Assembly: GCF_027271155.1 (NCBI RefSeq)
Contig: NZ_CP114542.1
Coordinates: 1,178,001-1,242,000, forward strand
DNA: 64,000 nt
Reading direction: 5' to 3'
Source of the DNA: Brevundimonas subvibrioides
Lineage (GTDB): Bacteria > Pseudomonadota > Alphaproteobacteria > Caulobacterales > Caulobacteraceae
Every line of letters starts with the position of its first letter. The first letter of the stretch is position 1. The position numbers and the translations under genes are program-made. Below the pieces are notes generated by a model, which was not told where the DNA came from, did not search any database, and was given only the letters and a program-made list of their open reading frames with translations. Shown piece after piece: positions 10,972 through 19,367 of this stretch.

Positions 10972-11226
10972 ATGGCTGATGCCACCACCGCCGCGCGCGA
11001 CCGTATTGATCGGGCCCTGGCCCTGCTCGAACGCCGGCTCACCGAGCTGAAGGCCGCGCCTGTCGTGGCGGACGACGACCTGTTCGCCGTCCCGCCATCA
11101 CCCGTCGGACTGGCCGCCGACAAGGCGCGCATCGCCGAACTGGAGGCCGCAGGGCAGGAAGCCTCGCGCGCTCTGGCCCAGGCCGCCGAGGCGGTTCGCG
11201 CTGTCCTGTCCGAGGGTGCCGACTGA
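10972..11226 (+). CDS. zauP: ZauP-like coiled-coil protein, ZapA operon partner
   Basis: An 84-residue acidic coiled-coil protein. Helical heptad-rich stretches are visible near residues 8-28 ([20 protein letters not shown]) and 49-80, with a short Pro-rich break between. In Caulobacter a small coiled-coil protein, ZauP, is encoded directly upstream of zapA and works with it to focus the Z-ring. Position, size and coiled-coil character match, so I assign it by synteny. GGAGG lies upstream of the ATG. Its TGA overlaps the ATG of zapA by 1 nt. An alternative name would be a DUF4164-type hypothetical protein. Confidence 0.72.
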   Translation: MADATTAARDRIDRALALLERRLTELKAAPVVADDDLFAVPPSPVGLAADKARIAELEAAGQEASRALAQAAEAVRAVLSEGAD

Positions 11227-11543
11227 TGGCCACTGTGACGGTCGACATCAATGGTCGCCCCTATGCCGTGGGCTGTGCCGATGGTCAGGAGGACCGGGTC
11301 CGGGTCCTGGCCAGACAGTTCGACGCCAATGTGCGCCAGGTCGCGGCCGACGTGGGCCATGTCGGCGATCTGCGGCTGTTTCTGATGGCGGCGCTGGTGC
11401 TGGCCGACGAATTGCATGAGGCGCGACTGGCCGTGGGCGGCGAGATCACCCTGTCAGCGACGGCTCCGTCCGCCGAACCCGGGGTGGCCGAGGCCCTGAA
11501 TGCGGTCGCCGCCCGCATCGAGAAGATCGCCCAGAGCCTCTGA
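11226..11543 (+). CDS. zapA: Cell division protein ZapA
   Basis: A small FtsZ-associated protein that crosslinks protofilaments. The 105-residue sequence shows the ZapA N-terminal domain ([28 protein letters not shown]), followed by a C-terminal amphipathic helix, and the length is typical. The start overlaps the ZauP stop (TGATG). Immediately downstream are the 6S RNA and the 5-formyltetrahydrofolate cyclo-ligase gene, the gene order seen across Proteobacteria, which supports the call. Confidence 0.92.
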   Translation: MATVTVDINGRPYAVGCADGQEDRVRVLARQFDANVRQVAADVGHVGDLRLFLMAALVLADELHEARLAVGGEITLSATAPSAEPGVAEALNAVAARIEKIAQSL

Positions 11544-11684
11544 TCTTCGCGTCGCCCGCCATTGCCGCGGGTGCATTGCGCGCCTATCTTCCTCGGTGGC
11601 GGGTCATGCTGTGGCTCACGTCGAAGGCAACATATCCTCGCGGCCTTAATTCACTCGAAGGGATCTGTCCCTGTCTGACCTCGT

Positions 11685-11840
11685 GGGGTCGGGTACACGG
11701 AGCCCACCTGGCTACCCAGGCTCGAGAGGATTTAAACCGTCCTTCACGGCTCTTGCGGCGCCGCCAACCTCTTTCCAACGTTTGGGCGCTACCCCTCGCG
11801 AGGTGGTCGCTTGCGGCTTGAGCGCCCGGTGTTTCCCACC
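11685..11840 (+). ncRNA. ssrS: 6S RNA
   Basis: About 155 nt between zapA and fau, the classic locus for 6S RNA. A long-range closing stem can be drawn between GGGTACACGG (11691-11700) and CCGGTGTTTCCC (11826-11837), with small bulges. Inside it are a 3' side hairpin ACCCCTCGCGAGGTGGT (from 11791) and a GCTTGCGGC element resembling the GCCTGCGGC of enterobacterial 6S RNA. Such a rod with a central bubble mimics an open promoter and sequesters the housekeeping RNA polymerase holoenzyme. A T-rich TGTTTTG follows at 11841. The ends are approximate and the structure was drawn by eye. Confidence 0.72.
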
Positions 11841-11899
11841 TGTTTTGCTTGAGAGCGCCCCGCCCCGGGCGTAGTTTGCACCCCAAAGAGGAGCAGGCC

Positions 11900-12121
11900 A
11901 TGAGGCGCGGCTGGTTCGGTCCGAAACGGTGGGGTTGGGGAGCCTCACCCGCGAGTTGGGAAGGCTGGCTGGCCACAGGCATCATGGCGCTGGCCATGAT
12001 CGGGGCTTCGACTGTGTTGGGCGAGCGGCCCCATGGCTGGATCGCTCCGGTCCTCGTGCTCGTGGTCTATTTGGTCGTGGTGGTGCTGACGTATCGCCAT
12101 GATGCCAGGCCGTGGATGTGA
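11900..12121 (+). CDS. Small two-TM membrane protein upstream of fau
   Basis: A 73-residue protein with a strong GAGGAG Shine-Dalgarno 6 nt before ATG 11900. The N-terminus is basic and tryptophan-rich (RRGWFGPKRWGWG) and is followed by two predicted membrane helices, about residues 21-38 (LATGIMALAMIGASTVLG) and 46-62 (PVLVLVVYLVVVVLTY). The stop overlaps the likely GTG start of the 5-formyltetrahydrofolate cyclo-ligase by 10 nt, so the two are probably translated together. Function unknown. Confidence 0.72.
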   Translation: MRRGWFGPKRWGWGASPASWEGWLATGIMALAMIGASTVLGERPHGWIAPVLVLVVYLVVVVLTYRHDARPWM

Positions 12122-12675
12122 CGCCCGCCGACAAGGTGGCTCTCCGCGTCCAGGCCCGTTGTGTTCGCCGACGGTTGGCCGAGACCCTTCCTGACGCCGC
12201 AGAACGCGCCGCATCGCATGTCGGGGCCCTGTCGTCCGGCAAGATTGTCGCCGTGTATTGCGCCATGGGGTCCGAACTCGATCCGGAACCCTTGGCCCGC
12301 GCCCTGATCGACCAGGGCCGTGTCCTGTGCCTGCCGGTGGTACTGGCCCGCGACGCCCCCATGATTTTCCGCCGCTGGTCGCCCGGCGATCCAATGGAGG
12401 TCGACGTCGCAGGGTGTCCCGCGCCCTTGCCGCTGGCGGAGAGGGTGGCACCCGATCTGGTCATCACTCCATTGCTGGCATTCGACGCAGAGGGCGGACG
12501 GCTGGGGCAGGGCGGGGGATACTACGACCGGACGTTCGCGGCGTGCGCGGAAGCGACACGGATCGGCCTGGCGTATTCAGGCCAGTTGCTGGCGGGCCTG
12601 CCGGTCGAACCCCACGATGCTCGTCTGCACGGCATTCTCACCGAAAATGGACTTCATCGGTGTATATGGCATTGA
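12112..12675 (+). CDS. fau: 5-formyltetrahydrofolate cyclo-ligase
   Basis: ATP-dependent conversion of 5-formyl-THF to 5,10-methenyl-THF in folate one-carbon metabolism. The 187-residue protein shows the family pattern: basic N-terminal helix (LRVQARCVRRRL), ITPLLAFD followed by GGRLGQGGGYYDR, the nucleotide/substrate-binding signature, and a C-terminal ARLHGILTE region close to the usual HD.pmd/t.e block. Start is GTG at 12112 with GTG 12118 as alternative; no ATG is in frame nearby. It is linked to zapA and 6S RNA. Confidence 0.92.
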   Translation: MDVTPADKVALRVQARCVRRRLAETLPDAAERAASHVGALSSGKIVAVYCAMGSELDPEPLARALIDQGRVLCLPVVLARDAPMIFRRWSPGDPMEVDVAGCPAPLPLAERVAPDLVITPLLAFDAEGGRLGQGGGYYDRTFAACAEATRIGLAYSGQLLAGLPVEPHDARLHGILTENGLHRCIWH

Positions 12676-12683
12676 TATATGCC
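12663..12683. promoter_or_regulatory. Candidate VapBC operator upstream of vapB
   Basis: At the 3' end of fau and 24 nt before vapB there is an AT-rich island. It has a direct repeat TATATGGC / TATATGCC (12663-12670 and 12676-12683) and an inverted repeat GGCAT-6 nt-ATGCC (12668-12683). AbrB-type antitoxins usually autorepress from such short palindromes. The assignment is inference from position. Confidence 0.4.
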
Positions 12684-12706
12684 GTCGTCTGGCCTAGGTT
12701 GTCGTC

Positions 12707-12940
12707 ATGACCCTGCCTCGCGCCACGGTATTCAGAACCAACCGCTCCCAGGCGATCCGCATCCCGAAAGCGGTGGCCTTTCCCGATGACGTCAAGGAGT
12801 TGGTCGCCATTCGGGAAGGACGGGGACTGTTGCTTGTTCCGCCGGATGATGTCTGGACGAGCTTCTTCAACAGGCCGGGCATCGATATCGAAGAGCCGGA
12901 AGACCCGATCGACGATTCACCGCCGGTCAGCTTCGACTGA
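12707..12940 (+). CDS. vapB: VapB-type antitoxin (SpoVT/AbrB fold)
   Basis: A 77-residue antitoxin. The N-terminal half is a swapped-hairpin AbrB domain (ATVFRTNRSQAIRIPKAVAFPDDV), diagnostic of VapB/MazE-type DNA-binding antitoxins. The acidic C-terminal tail (IEEPEDPIDD) is the usual toxin-neutralising segment. The TGA overlaps the ATG of the PIN-domain toxin by 1 nt, the standard antitoxin-toxin arrangement. It is one of two VapBC modules in this window; the other antitoxin is of an unrelated family. Confidence 0.88.
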   Translation: MTLPRATVFRTNRSQAIRIPKAVAFPDDVKELVAIREGRGLLLVPPDDVWTSFFNRPGIDIEEPEDPIDDSPPVSFD

Positions 12941-13350
12941 TGTCACTGTTCATGGTCGATACCAGCGTCTGTATCCGGGCGCTGAGAGGGCGTTCACGCG
13001 TATTGCTGGATCGCTTTCAGGAAGAAGCAGACAGGATCGCCATCTCGTCGGTGGTCTTGATGGAACTGCTGTATGGCGCGGCGGTTTCGGCCCGCCCCCG
13101 GCATCACAGGTCCGAGGTTGAAGACTTCGTCGATCGCCTGATGGTCCTGGATCTCGACTCTGAGGCTGCCGCCCACGCTGCGGACATCAAGGCGGATCTA
13201 CGCGCCAAGGGAACCCCGATCGGGGTTCACGACACCCTGATCGCCGGACATGCCAGAAGTCGGAGTGCGATCCTGATCACGGGCAACCTCAACGAGTTCA
13301 AGCGGGTCGATGGCCTGCGGTGCGACGACTGGCCGGATACACAGACATGA
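12940..13350 (+). CDS. vapC: VapC toxin, PIN-domain ribonuclease
   Basis: A 136-residue PIN-domain endoribonuclease; VapC toxins cut tRNA or rRNA when free of VapB. Active-site acidic residues are recognisable: D7 (MVDTSVCI), E42 (SVVLMELLYG) and D98 (IGVHDTLIAGHA), with a further Asp or Asn near the C-terminal ILITGNLNEF. Expression is coupled to vapB (TGATG). Its stop overlaps the start of the YmdB-like gene by 4 nt (ATGA), so the module is transcriptionally joined to a housekeeping-type gene downstream. Confidence 0.9.
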   Translation: MSLFMVDTSVCIRALRGRSRVLLDRFQEEADRIAISSVVLMELLYGAAVSARPRHHRSEVEDFVDRLMVLDLDSEAAAHAADIKADLRAKGTPIGVHDTLIAGHARSRSAILITGNLNEFKRVDGLRCDDWPDTQT

Positions 13351-14171
13351 GACTGGCCTTCTTCGGCGATGTGATCGGCAAGTCCGGTCGTGACGGCCTG
13401 TCGGACCATCTGCCCGGCCTCAGGCGGGTGCTGAAACTCGACTTCGTCGTGGTCAATGCCGAGAACGCCGCGGGCGGCTTCGGCATCACAGAGAACACGG
13501 CGAAAGAGCTGTTCATGGCGGGGGCCGACTGCCTGACGCTGGGCAACCACGCGTGGGACCAGCGCGAGGCCCTGACCTATATCGTGCGCGAGCCGCGCCT
13601 GATCCGCCCGGCCAACTATCCCCGGCTGATGGATGCGCCGGGCGCGGGGGCCAATCTGTTCGAGACCCCGTCGGGCAAGACGGTGCTGGTCATGAACGTG
13701 CTGGGCCGGATCCACATGGACGCGGTCGACGATCCGTTCGGGGCGGTCGACCGCGAGCTGAACGCCGCCCCCCTGGGCCATGTCGCCGATGCGGTGATCG
13801 TCGACATGCACTGCGAGGCGACCTCCGAGAAGATGGCCATGGGCCACTTCTGCGACGGCCGCGCGTCGCTCGTGGTCGGCACCCACACCCATGTTCCCAC
13901 AGCCGACGCCCAGATCCTGCCCGGCGGCACGGCCTATCAGACCGACGCCGGCGGCTGCTGCGATTACGACAGCGTCATCGGCAACGAGAAGGAAGAACCG
14001 CTGCGCCGGTTCACGACCCGTATCTCGCAGGGCCGCTATACGCCCGCCCATGGCCCGGCCACGATCTGCGGCGTCTATGTCGAGACCGACGACAGGACCG
14101 GCCTGGCGGTGCGCATCGAGCCGATCCGGGTCGGCGGCCGGCTGAAACAGACAATCCCCGAGGCGGCCTGA
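13347..14171 (+). CDS. YmdB-like metallophosphoesterase (TIGR00282 family)
   Basis: Homologue of Bacillus YmdB, a cyclic-nucleotide phosphodiesterase with a dinuclear metal centre. The 274-residue protein has all expected metal motifs: FFGDVIGKSGRD at the N-terminus, VVNAENAAGGFG, LGNHAWDQRE and GTHTHVPTAD. The start is MRLAFFGD at 13347, which overlaps the vapC stop as ATGA; a longer frame from 13320 lies inside vapC. Natural substrate in alphaproteobacteria is not known. Confidence 0.88.
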   Translation: MRLAFFGDVIGKSGRDGLSDHLPGLRRVLKLDFVVVNAENAAGGFGITENTAKELFMAGADCLTLGNHAWDQREALTYIVREPRLIRPANYPRLMDAPGAGANLFETPSGKTVLVMNVLGRIHMDAVDDPFGAVDRELNAAPLGHVADAVIVDMHCEATSEKMAMGHFCDGRASLVVGTHTHVPTADAQILPGGTAYQTDAGGCCDYDSVIGNEKEEPLRRFTTRISQGRYTPAHGPATICGVYVETDDRTGLAVRIEPIRVGGRLKQTIPEAA

Positions 14172-14174
14172 CGC

Positions 14175-14624
14175 TCAGTCGGCGGTGGCCGGCCGCCAGG
14201 CGCGCATCTCGGCGATCTCGCGCGTCTGGGCGTCGACGACGCCTTGGGCCATGCGACGGACCTCGGGGTCGCGGCTCTCGCGAAGGGCGACCTCGGCCAT
14301 GGCGATGGCCCCCTCGTGATGGGCGATCATCTTGGCGACATAGGCCTCCTCGACCGTCGCGCCGGACGCCGCGCTCATCTGCCGATGCATCTCCGCTTCC
14401 GATGCCGCAAAGGCCACATCGCCCGCACCCGGAGTCGCGGCCGGAGCCCCGGAGTCGTGAGCCGAATGGTCCTCCGGCCCCGACACCGCCCCCTCGACGA
14501 CCGTCGCGGACTGGTTCCTGGACGACGTTTCCAGCAGGACCTGCTGCACCGGATCGCCGCCGCCGTCGCAGGCGGTCAGCAGAAGGGGCAGGGCGGCGAC
14601 GAGGACGAGGCGAGGACGGGTCAT
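14175..14624 (-). CDS. DUF305-family lipoprotein
   Basis: A 149-residue exported protein. The signal peptide carries lipobox LTAC near residue 19. The C-terminal half is a DUF305 domain recognised by YVAKMIAHHEGAIAMAEVAL, with a paired-His (HH) motif, and AQGVVDAQTREIAEMRAW. The domain is a ferritin-like helical bundle often found beside metal (copper/silver) handling genes, but no such genes are adjacent here. Convergent with the YmdB-like gene, with only 3 nt between the stops. Confidence 0.85.
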   Translation of the reverse strand: MTRPRLVLVAALPLLLTACDGGGDPVQQVLLETSSRNQSATVVEGAVSGPEDHSAHDSGAPAATPGAGDVAFAASEAEMHRQMSAASGATVEEAYVAKMIAHHEGAIAMAEVALRESRDPEVRRMAQGVVDAQTREIAEMRAWRPATAD

Positions 14625-14727
14625 GGGCAGGGTCCGAACGGAAAGCGACGCCGTCTACATGCCGGAAAGCCCGTCGCCGGTCTGCCCCTGATGATGCCGC
14701 AGCGGTCCGTGCCCGCGAAGGTCGGCC

Positions 14728-16290
14728 TCAGGCCGTGACCAGCCCCGGCTTGCCCGCTTCCACCGCGTATTTCGCGCGCGTCGTCAGGACGCCATTCCGG
14801 TCGTGGATCTGGTCCAGAACCTTGAACTCGGTCTGCCAGCGTTCCGGCGTCACGTCGCAGAGGACATAGCCGCGCTGGGCGTTGTTGAACTTCAGCTGCG
14901 GGTTCACGGCCTGGATGCGCGCCATGTCCGGCCGCTGATCGACGCCGTCACCGCCCGAGCTGATCGAGGTCGTCACGAACTCCGTCGCGATCGGCGCTCC
15001 CTCCGGATTGCGGCCGTCGATGTGAAGTTCCCCGGCATAGTTCTGGTGCTCGTCGCCGGTCAGGACGACGACATTGTCGATGCGCCGGTCCCGGATGTGC
15101 TGCAGCAGGCGGGCGCGGGGGACGCGGTAGCCGGCCCAGCTGTCGGGATTGACGCCGTAGTCGTCGCCGGGGTTCCGATCCAGATCCATGATCATGATCT
15201 GCTGGGCCAGGGTGTTCCAGGTCGCCTGCGACCGGTTCAGGCCGTCGAACAGCCACGCCTGCTGCGCCTCACCGAGCACCTGGGCGTTGCGGTCGTTGAT
15301 GCCATCGCAACCGGCATTGAACTGGTCGTCGCAGGGCTGGTTCGTCCGGAACTGGCGGGTGTCCAGCAGGTGCACGTCCAGCAGGTTTCCATAGGTCGCC
15401 CGGCGGTACAGCTGCAGCGCCGAGCCGCGCGGGAAGGACGACCGGCGTAGCGGCATGTGTTCGTAATAGGCCTGCATGGCGGCGGCCTTGCGCAGGGCGA
15501 AGACGGCCGGGTCGGTGCCGTCCTGGTCGATGTCGCCGACCCAATTGTTGTCGGTCTCGTGGTCGTCCCAGACGGTGAACCATGCCGCCGAGGCGTGGCT
15601 GGCCTGCAGGTCGGTGTCCATCTTGTACTGGGCGTATCGCTGACGGTATTCGGTGACGGTGTAGGCTTCGCCGCCGACGTGAACGCGGGGGTTTTCATTG
15701 GGCGTGGTCGACCCGTAGATGCGGTTGCCACGACCCTCATAGATGTAGTCGCCGTAGCAGAAGATGAAATCCAGGTCCTCGGCCGCGATCTTGCGATGGG
15801 CGGTGTAGTAGCCGCTCTCATAGGCCTGGCAGCCGACGACGCCGAACCTCACCTGGGCGGTCGAGGCTCCGGCCAGCGGCGTGGTCCTGGCCCGGCCGAC
15901 GCCGCTGCGCTCGTTCCCGGCACGGAAGCGATAGAAATAGGGGCGGGCGGGCTCCAGTCCCTCGACCTCGACATGGACCGCGTGGCCCAGCTCGGGTCTG
16001 GCCACCACCTCGCCGGTCCGCACGATGGTGCCGAAGCTGGCGTCGGCGGCGACCTCCCAGGTCACGGCCATGGGCTGCGACGGCATGCCGTGATCGGGTT
16101 CCAGAGGGCGGGGGCACAGGCGCGTCCAGATCACGAAGCCGTCGGGCAGGGGATCGCCCGCGGCGACGCCCAGCTGGAACGGATTATCCTCGAACACGGC
16201 CTGGGCCAGGGCCGGACGGCTCAGGGCGACGCCCGCAACGCCCAGGCCGGTTCCGGCGAGCAGGGACCGGCGGGATAGAAGGAGCGACAT
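14728..16290 (-). CDS. phoD: Alkaline phosphatase D (PhoD), Tat-exported
   Basis: A 520-residue PhoD-like phosphodiesterase/phosphatase. The N-terminus LSRRSLLAGTGLGVAG is a twin-arginine signal peptide with an ALA-Q cleavage site. Then come the PhoD N-terminal domain (PFQLGVAAGDPLPDGFVIWTRL) and the catalytic metallophosphatase domain with FCYGDYIYEG, WDDHETDNNWVGD and LTGDEHQNYAGEL, which supply metal ligands. It likely releases phosphate from phosphodiesters in the periplasm using Ca and Fe. No obvious Pho box was identified upstream. Confidence 0.94.
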   Translation of the reverse strand: MSLLLSRRSLLAGTGLGVAGVALSRPALAQAVFEDNPFQLGVAAGDPLPDGFVIWTRLCPRPLEPDHGMPSQPMAVTWEVAADASFGTIVRTGEVVARPELGHAVHVEVEGLEPARPYFYRFRAGNERSGVGRARTTPLAGASTAQVRFGVVGCQAYESGYYTAHRKIAAEDLDFIFCYGDYIYEGRGNRIYGSTTPNENPRVHVGGEAYTVTEYRQRYAQYKMDTDLQASHASAAWFTVWDDHETDNNWVGDIDQDGTDPAVFALRKAAAMQAYYEHMPLRRSSFPRGSALQLYRRATYGNLLDVHLLDTRQFRTNQPCDDQFNAGCDGINDRNAQVLGEAQQAWLFDGLNRSQATWNTLAQQIMIMDLDRNPGDDYGVNPDSWAGYRVPRARLLQHIRDRRIDNVVVLTGDEHQNYAGELHIDGRNPEGAPIATEFVTTSISSGGDGVDQRPDMARIQAVNPQLKFNNAQRGYVLCDVTPERWQTEFKVLDQIHDRNGVLTTRAKYAVEAGKPGLVTA

Positions 16291-16441
16291 CTGGAGCCTC
16301 CTGGAATCGATGTGCCTGACTATCGCGCGCCTGTGACGGTTCGTCGAAGGGCCGTCGAAAACAGGAGGGTTGTGCGGTCGGGCCTGGCGCGAGGCCGTAT
16401 CCGCGACCCATCATGGTACCGAAACGCCCTGGGTCCCCGCG

Positions 16442-18640
16442 TCAGCCTTCGATCCAGGACGGCATCCAGCCCTCGTGGATTTCGCGCAGATGTTTCAGGG
16501 GAATGCGGAACAGGTCGGTCGAGGCGAAGGCGTCGCCCCGGGCATGGCCGACCACTGCGGCATGCAGCCCGGCTGCGCGCGCGTTGGCCAGCACCTCCTG
16601 CGGGTTCGGCACGGCCACCAGGTAGCGGGCCTGATCCTCTCCGAACAGAAAGACGTGGGCATGGGTCGCGCTGGACGCATCCAGCACCACCCCGGTATCG
16701 GACGCCAGCGCCATGTCCGCCGCCGCCCCGATCAGCCCGCCGTCCGACAGATCGTGGACGCAGGTCAGCCGCCCGGCCTCGATCTCGCCGCGGATGAAGT
16801 CGCCCGTCCTGCGCTCCAGTTTCAGATCGACCGGCGGCGGCGCACCGTCCTCGCGGCCCAGAACTTCCCGCAGATACAGCGACGCCCCCAGCTCGCCGAC
16901 GGTCTCACCGATCAGGACCAGGGTGTCTCCGTCCGCCATGGTCGAAAAGCCGGCCACGACGTCATAGTTGGGCAACAGGCCGACCGCGCCGACGGTGGGG
17001 GTCGGCGGAATCGCCACGCCATTGGTCTCGTTGTAGAGGCTGACGTTCCCGCTCACGACCGGGAAGTCTAGGTCCCGGCAGGCCTCGGCCATGCCGTCGA
17101 TGGCCCGCACGATCTGGCCCATGATCTCGGGCCGCTGCGGATTGCCGAAGTTCAGGTTGTCGGTGATGGCGATCGGGCGTGACCCCACGGCCGTCAGGTT
17201 GCGCCAGGCCTCGGCCACGCACTGTTTGCCGCCCTCGTAGGGGTCGTTCTGCACATAGCGCGGCGTACAGTCCGATGTGACGGCCAGGCCCTTGTCGGTG
17301 CCGTGGACCCGGATCACGCCCGCATCGGCACCCGTGGCCGAATCCTGCAGCGTATCGGCCATCACGTGGCGGTCGTACTGTTCCCAGATCCAGCGCTTGG
17401 ACGCCATGTCCGGGCAGGCCAGCACCTTCAGCACGGCGTCTTCCCAGACGTCGGGCGCAGGCACCTCGCCCGGCGACAGACGGGGATGCAGGTCCGGCTG
17501 GACCCAGGGACGATCGTACAGCGGCGCGTCGTCGAACAGCGGGGCCAGCGGCACGTCGCACACGACCTCGCCATGGTGGTTCAGCACCAGCCGTCCGGTC
17601 TCGGTGGTCATGCCGATGACGGCGGCGTCCAGACCCCATTTCTCGAAGATGCGATGCCCGTCCGCCTCGCGGCCCGGCTTCAGCACCGCCAGCATCCGCT
17701 CCTGGCTCTCCGACAGCATCATCTCATAGGCGGACATGCCGGTTTCCCGCTGGGGAACGGCGTCCATGTTGAGTTCGATCCCCACGCCGCCCTTGCCGGC
17801 CATCTCGACCGAGGACGAGGTCAGGCCCGCCGCCCCCATGTCCTGGATGGCCGCCACGGCCCCCGACGCCATCAGCTCCAGCGTCGCCTCGATCAGCAGC
17901 TTCTCCGCAAAGGGATCGCCGACCTGGACGGTGGGGCGCTTCTCGTCCGAATCCTCGTCGAACTCCGCGCTCGCCATGGTCGCCCCATGGATGCCGTCGC
18001 GTCCGGTCTTGGACCCGAAATAGACCACCGACATCCCCGGCCCCGGCGCGGCCGAGTAGAAGATGGCGTCCGCCTTCGCCAGACCCACGCACATGGCGTT
18101 GACCAGGATGTTGCCGTTGTAGCCGGCGTGGAAGTTCGTCTCACCCGCCACCGTGGGCACGCCGACGCAGTTGCCGTAGCCGCCGATGCCAGAGACGACG
18201 CCCTTGACCAGCCGCTTCGTCTTTTCGTGCCCCACATCGCCGAACCGCAGCGCGTTCAGCAGGGCGACCGGACGCGCCCCCATGGTGAAGACGTCGCGCA
18301 TGATCCCGCCGACGCCGGTCGCCGCGCCCTGATAGGGTTCGATGAAGCTGGGGTGGTTGTGCGACTCCATCTTGAAGATACAGGCGTCGCCGTCGTCGAT
18401 GTCGATGACGCCGGCGTTCTCGCCCGGTCCGCAGATGACGCGCGGTCCCTTGGTCGGAAACTTGCCCAGATGGATCTTCGACGACTTGTAGGAGCAGTGC
18501 TCGGACCACATCACCGAGAAGACCCCCAGCTCCAGCTGGTTCGGTTCGCGCCCCAGCCGGTCCAGGATCACCTGATACTCATTGGGGGCCAGGCCGTATT
18601 CGACGGCGAGATCGGCGGTGGTCTTCTGCGGGGCGCTCAT
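16442..18640 (-). CDS. purL: Phosphoribosylformylglycinamidine synthase subunit PurL
   Basis: ATP-dependent amidation of FGAR to FGAM in de novo purine synthesis. The 732-residue length is that of the small-type PurL that needs PurQ (glutaminase) and PurS, both present at 20.5 and 22.1 kb. Visible blocks: the [11 protein letters not shown] active-site segment near residue 45, the ATP-binding [14 protein letters not shown], and [15 protein letters not shown]. The start is ATG 18640 ([17 protein letters not shown]); the frame upstream runs antisense to the VapB gene. The start is only 67 bp from the divergent vapB start, and the shared spacer holds palindromes. Confidence 0.97.
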   Translation of the reverse strand: MSAPQKTTADLAVEYGLAPNEYQVILDRLGREPNQLELGVFSVMWSEHCSYKSSKIHLGKFPTKGPRVICGPGENAGVIDIDDGDACIFKMESHNHPSFIEPYQGAATGVGGIMRDVFTMGARPVALLNALRFGDVGHEKTKRLVKGVVSGIGGYGNCVGVPTVAGETNFHAGYNGNILVNAMCVGLAKADAIFYSAAPGPGMSVVYFGSKTGRDGIHGATMASAEFDEDSDEKRPTVQVGDPFAEKLLIEATLELMASGAVAAIQDMGAAGLTSSSVEMAGKGGVGIELNMDAVPQRETGMSAYEMMLSESQERMLAVLKPGREADGHRIFEKWGLDAAVIGMTTETGRLVLNHHGEVVCDVPLAPLFDDAPLYDRPWVQPDLHPRLSPGEVPAPDVWEDAVLKVLACPDMASKRWIWEQYDRHVMADTLQDSATGADAGVIRVHGTDKGLAVTSDCTPRYVQNDPYEGGKQCVAEAWRNLTAVGSRPIAITDNLNFGNPQRPEIMGQIVRAIDGMAEACRDLDFPVVSGNVSLYNETNGVAIPPTPTVGAVGLLPNYDVVAGFSTMADGDTLVLIGETVGELGASLYLREVLGREDGAPPPVDLKLERRTGDFIRGEIEAGRLTCVHDLSDGGLIGAAADMALASDTGVVLDASSATHAHVFLFGEDQARYLVAVPNPQEVLANARAAGLHAAVVGHARGDAFASTDLFRIPLKHLREIHEGWMPSWIEG

Positions 18641-18679
18641 GGGAGGGGCTTCTAGCGGGCGTCGGACCGATACGCTATA

Positions 18680-18708
18680 TTCTAGAAAGACAGTTCGGAG
18701 TTCTAGAA
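18680..18708. promoter_or_regulatory. Double TTCTAGAA palindrome, probable VapB operator in the purL-vapB divergent region
   Basis: Two identical 8-bp perfect palindromes TTCTAGAA occur at 18680-18687 and 18701-18708, 21 bp (two helical turns) apart. The second ends on the A of the vapB ATG. A GGAG Shine-Dalgarno (18697-18700) lies between them. This is a textbook layout for an autorepressing antitoxin operator. The first copy is 40 nt upstream of the purL start codon, so bound VapB/VapC could also affect purL. Confidence 0.68.
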
Positions 18709-18968
18709 TGGGCCTCAGCATCAAACGGGTCGAAACCGAACGCAAGGCTCGCGCTGTGGCGGCGCGGATGGGCGTTGGCGTGACGGAGGCCATCGACCGT
18801 GCGCTGGAAGACAAGTGGCAGGCGCTGACCGCCGACGATCAGGCGGAGGAACGGGAAAGAAAGCGCGAGGCTCTGTTTGCCTACCTCGCCAGCCTGCCGA
18901 AGGCGCAAGGTCCCACTGTCCAGGAGATCGAGGCCGAAATGTATGGTGACGGCGGTGAGCCGATCTGA
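18708..18968 (+). CDS. vapB: VapB-type antitoxin (Rv0623-like, RHH-type)
   Basis: An 86-residue antitoxin. The opening [20 protein letters not shown] and [13 protein letters not shown] are typical of the Rv0623-like VapB family, a ribbon-helix-helix-type DNA-binding antitoxin. A charged helix ([19 protein letters not shown]) leads to the toxin-binding C-terminus. Start is ATG 18708 with GGAG 7 nt upstream; earlier in-frame starts lie in purL. The TGA overlaps vapC by 1 nt. It probably represses its own promoter through the TTCTAGAA pair. Confidence 0.88.
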   Translation: MGLSIKRVETERKARAVAARMGVGVTEAIDRALEDKWQALTADDQAEERERKREALFAYLASLPKAQGPTVQEIEAEMYGDGGEPI

Positions 18969-19354
18969 TGGTGATCGATTCGTCGGCGCTCATCGCCATC
19001 ATCCAGAATGAGCCCGAGGCGAGGGCGTTCGATGCCTCGATCCGCACATCCTCGACACGGCTCATCAGCACCGCGACCGTTCTTGAGATCGTGTCGGTCC
19101 TGACCCGAAGGCTGGGGTATGATGCCCGACCGATCATCGATCATCTGCGCGCCGACTATCGGCTGGTCGTCGTGGGGGTGGATCAGGATCAGATGACGGT
19201 CGCCTGTGAGGCGATGGTCCGCTTCGGAAAAAGCCGGCATCCGGCGGCGCTGAATTTCGGCGATTGCTTCGCCTATGCCTTGTCGAAGACGTCGGGCGAG
19301 CCGCTCCTCTTCAAGGGTGATGACTTTAGTCGGACCGACGTCCGCGCCGCCTGA
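18968..19354 (+). CDS. vapC: VapC toxin, PIN-domain ribonuclease (VapC30-like)
   Basis: A 128-residue PIN-domain toxin. Catalytic acids are seen as D4 (VIDSSALIAI), E40 (ATVLEIVSVL), D99 (HPAALNFGDCFAYALS) and D118/D119 (LFKGDDFSRTD). The HPAALNFGDCFAYALA-type block is a hallmark of the subfamily that pairs with Rv0623-like antitoxins, matching the upstream gene. Translationally coupled to vapB. It lies between purL and a TspO-like gene, inside the dispersed purine cluster. Confidence 0.9.
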   Translation: MVIDSSALIAIIQNEPEARAFDASIRTSSTRLISTATVLEIVSVLTRRLGYDARPIIDHLRADYRLVVVGVDQDQMTVACEAMVRFGKSRHPAALNFGDCFAYALSKTSGEPLLFKGDDFSRTDVRAA

Positions 19355-19367
19355 ACCCAACCGTCTG

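Noticed and set aside
10878..11417. N-terminal extension of transketolase
   Set aside because: The in-frame open region upstream of the tkt start lies antisense to zauP and zapA and is not part of the transketolase family.
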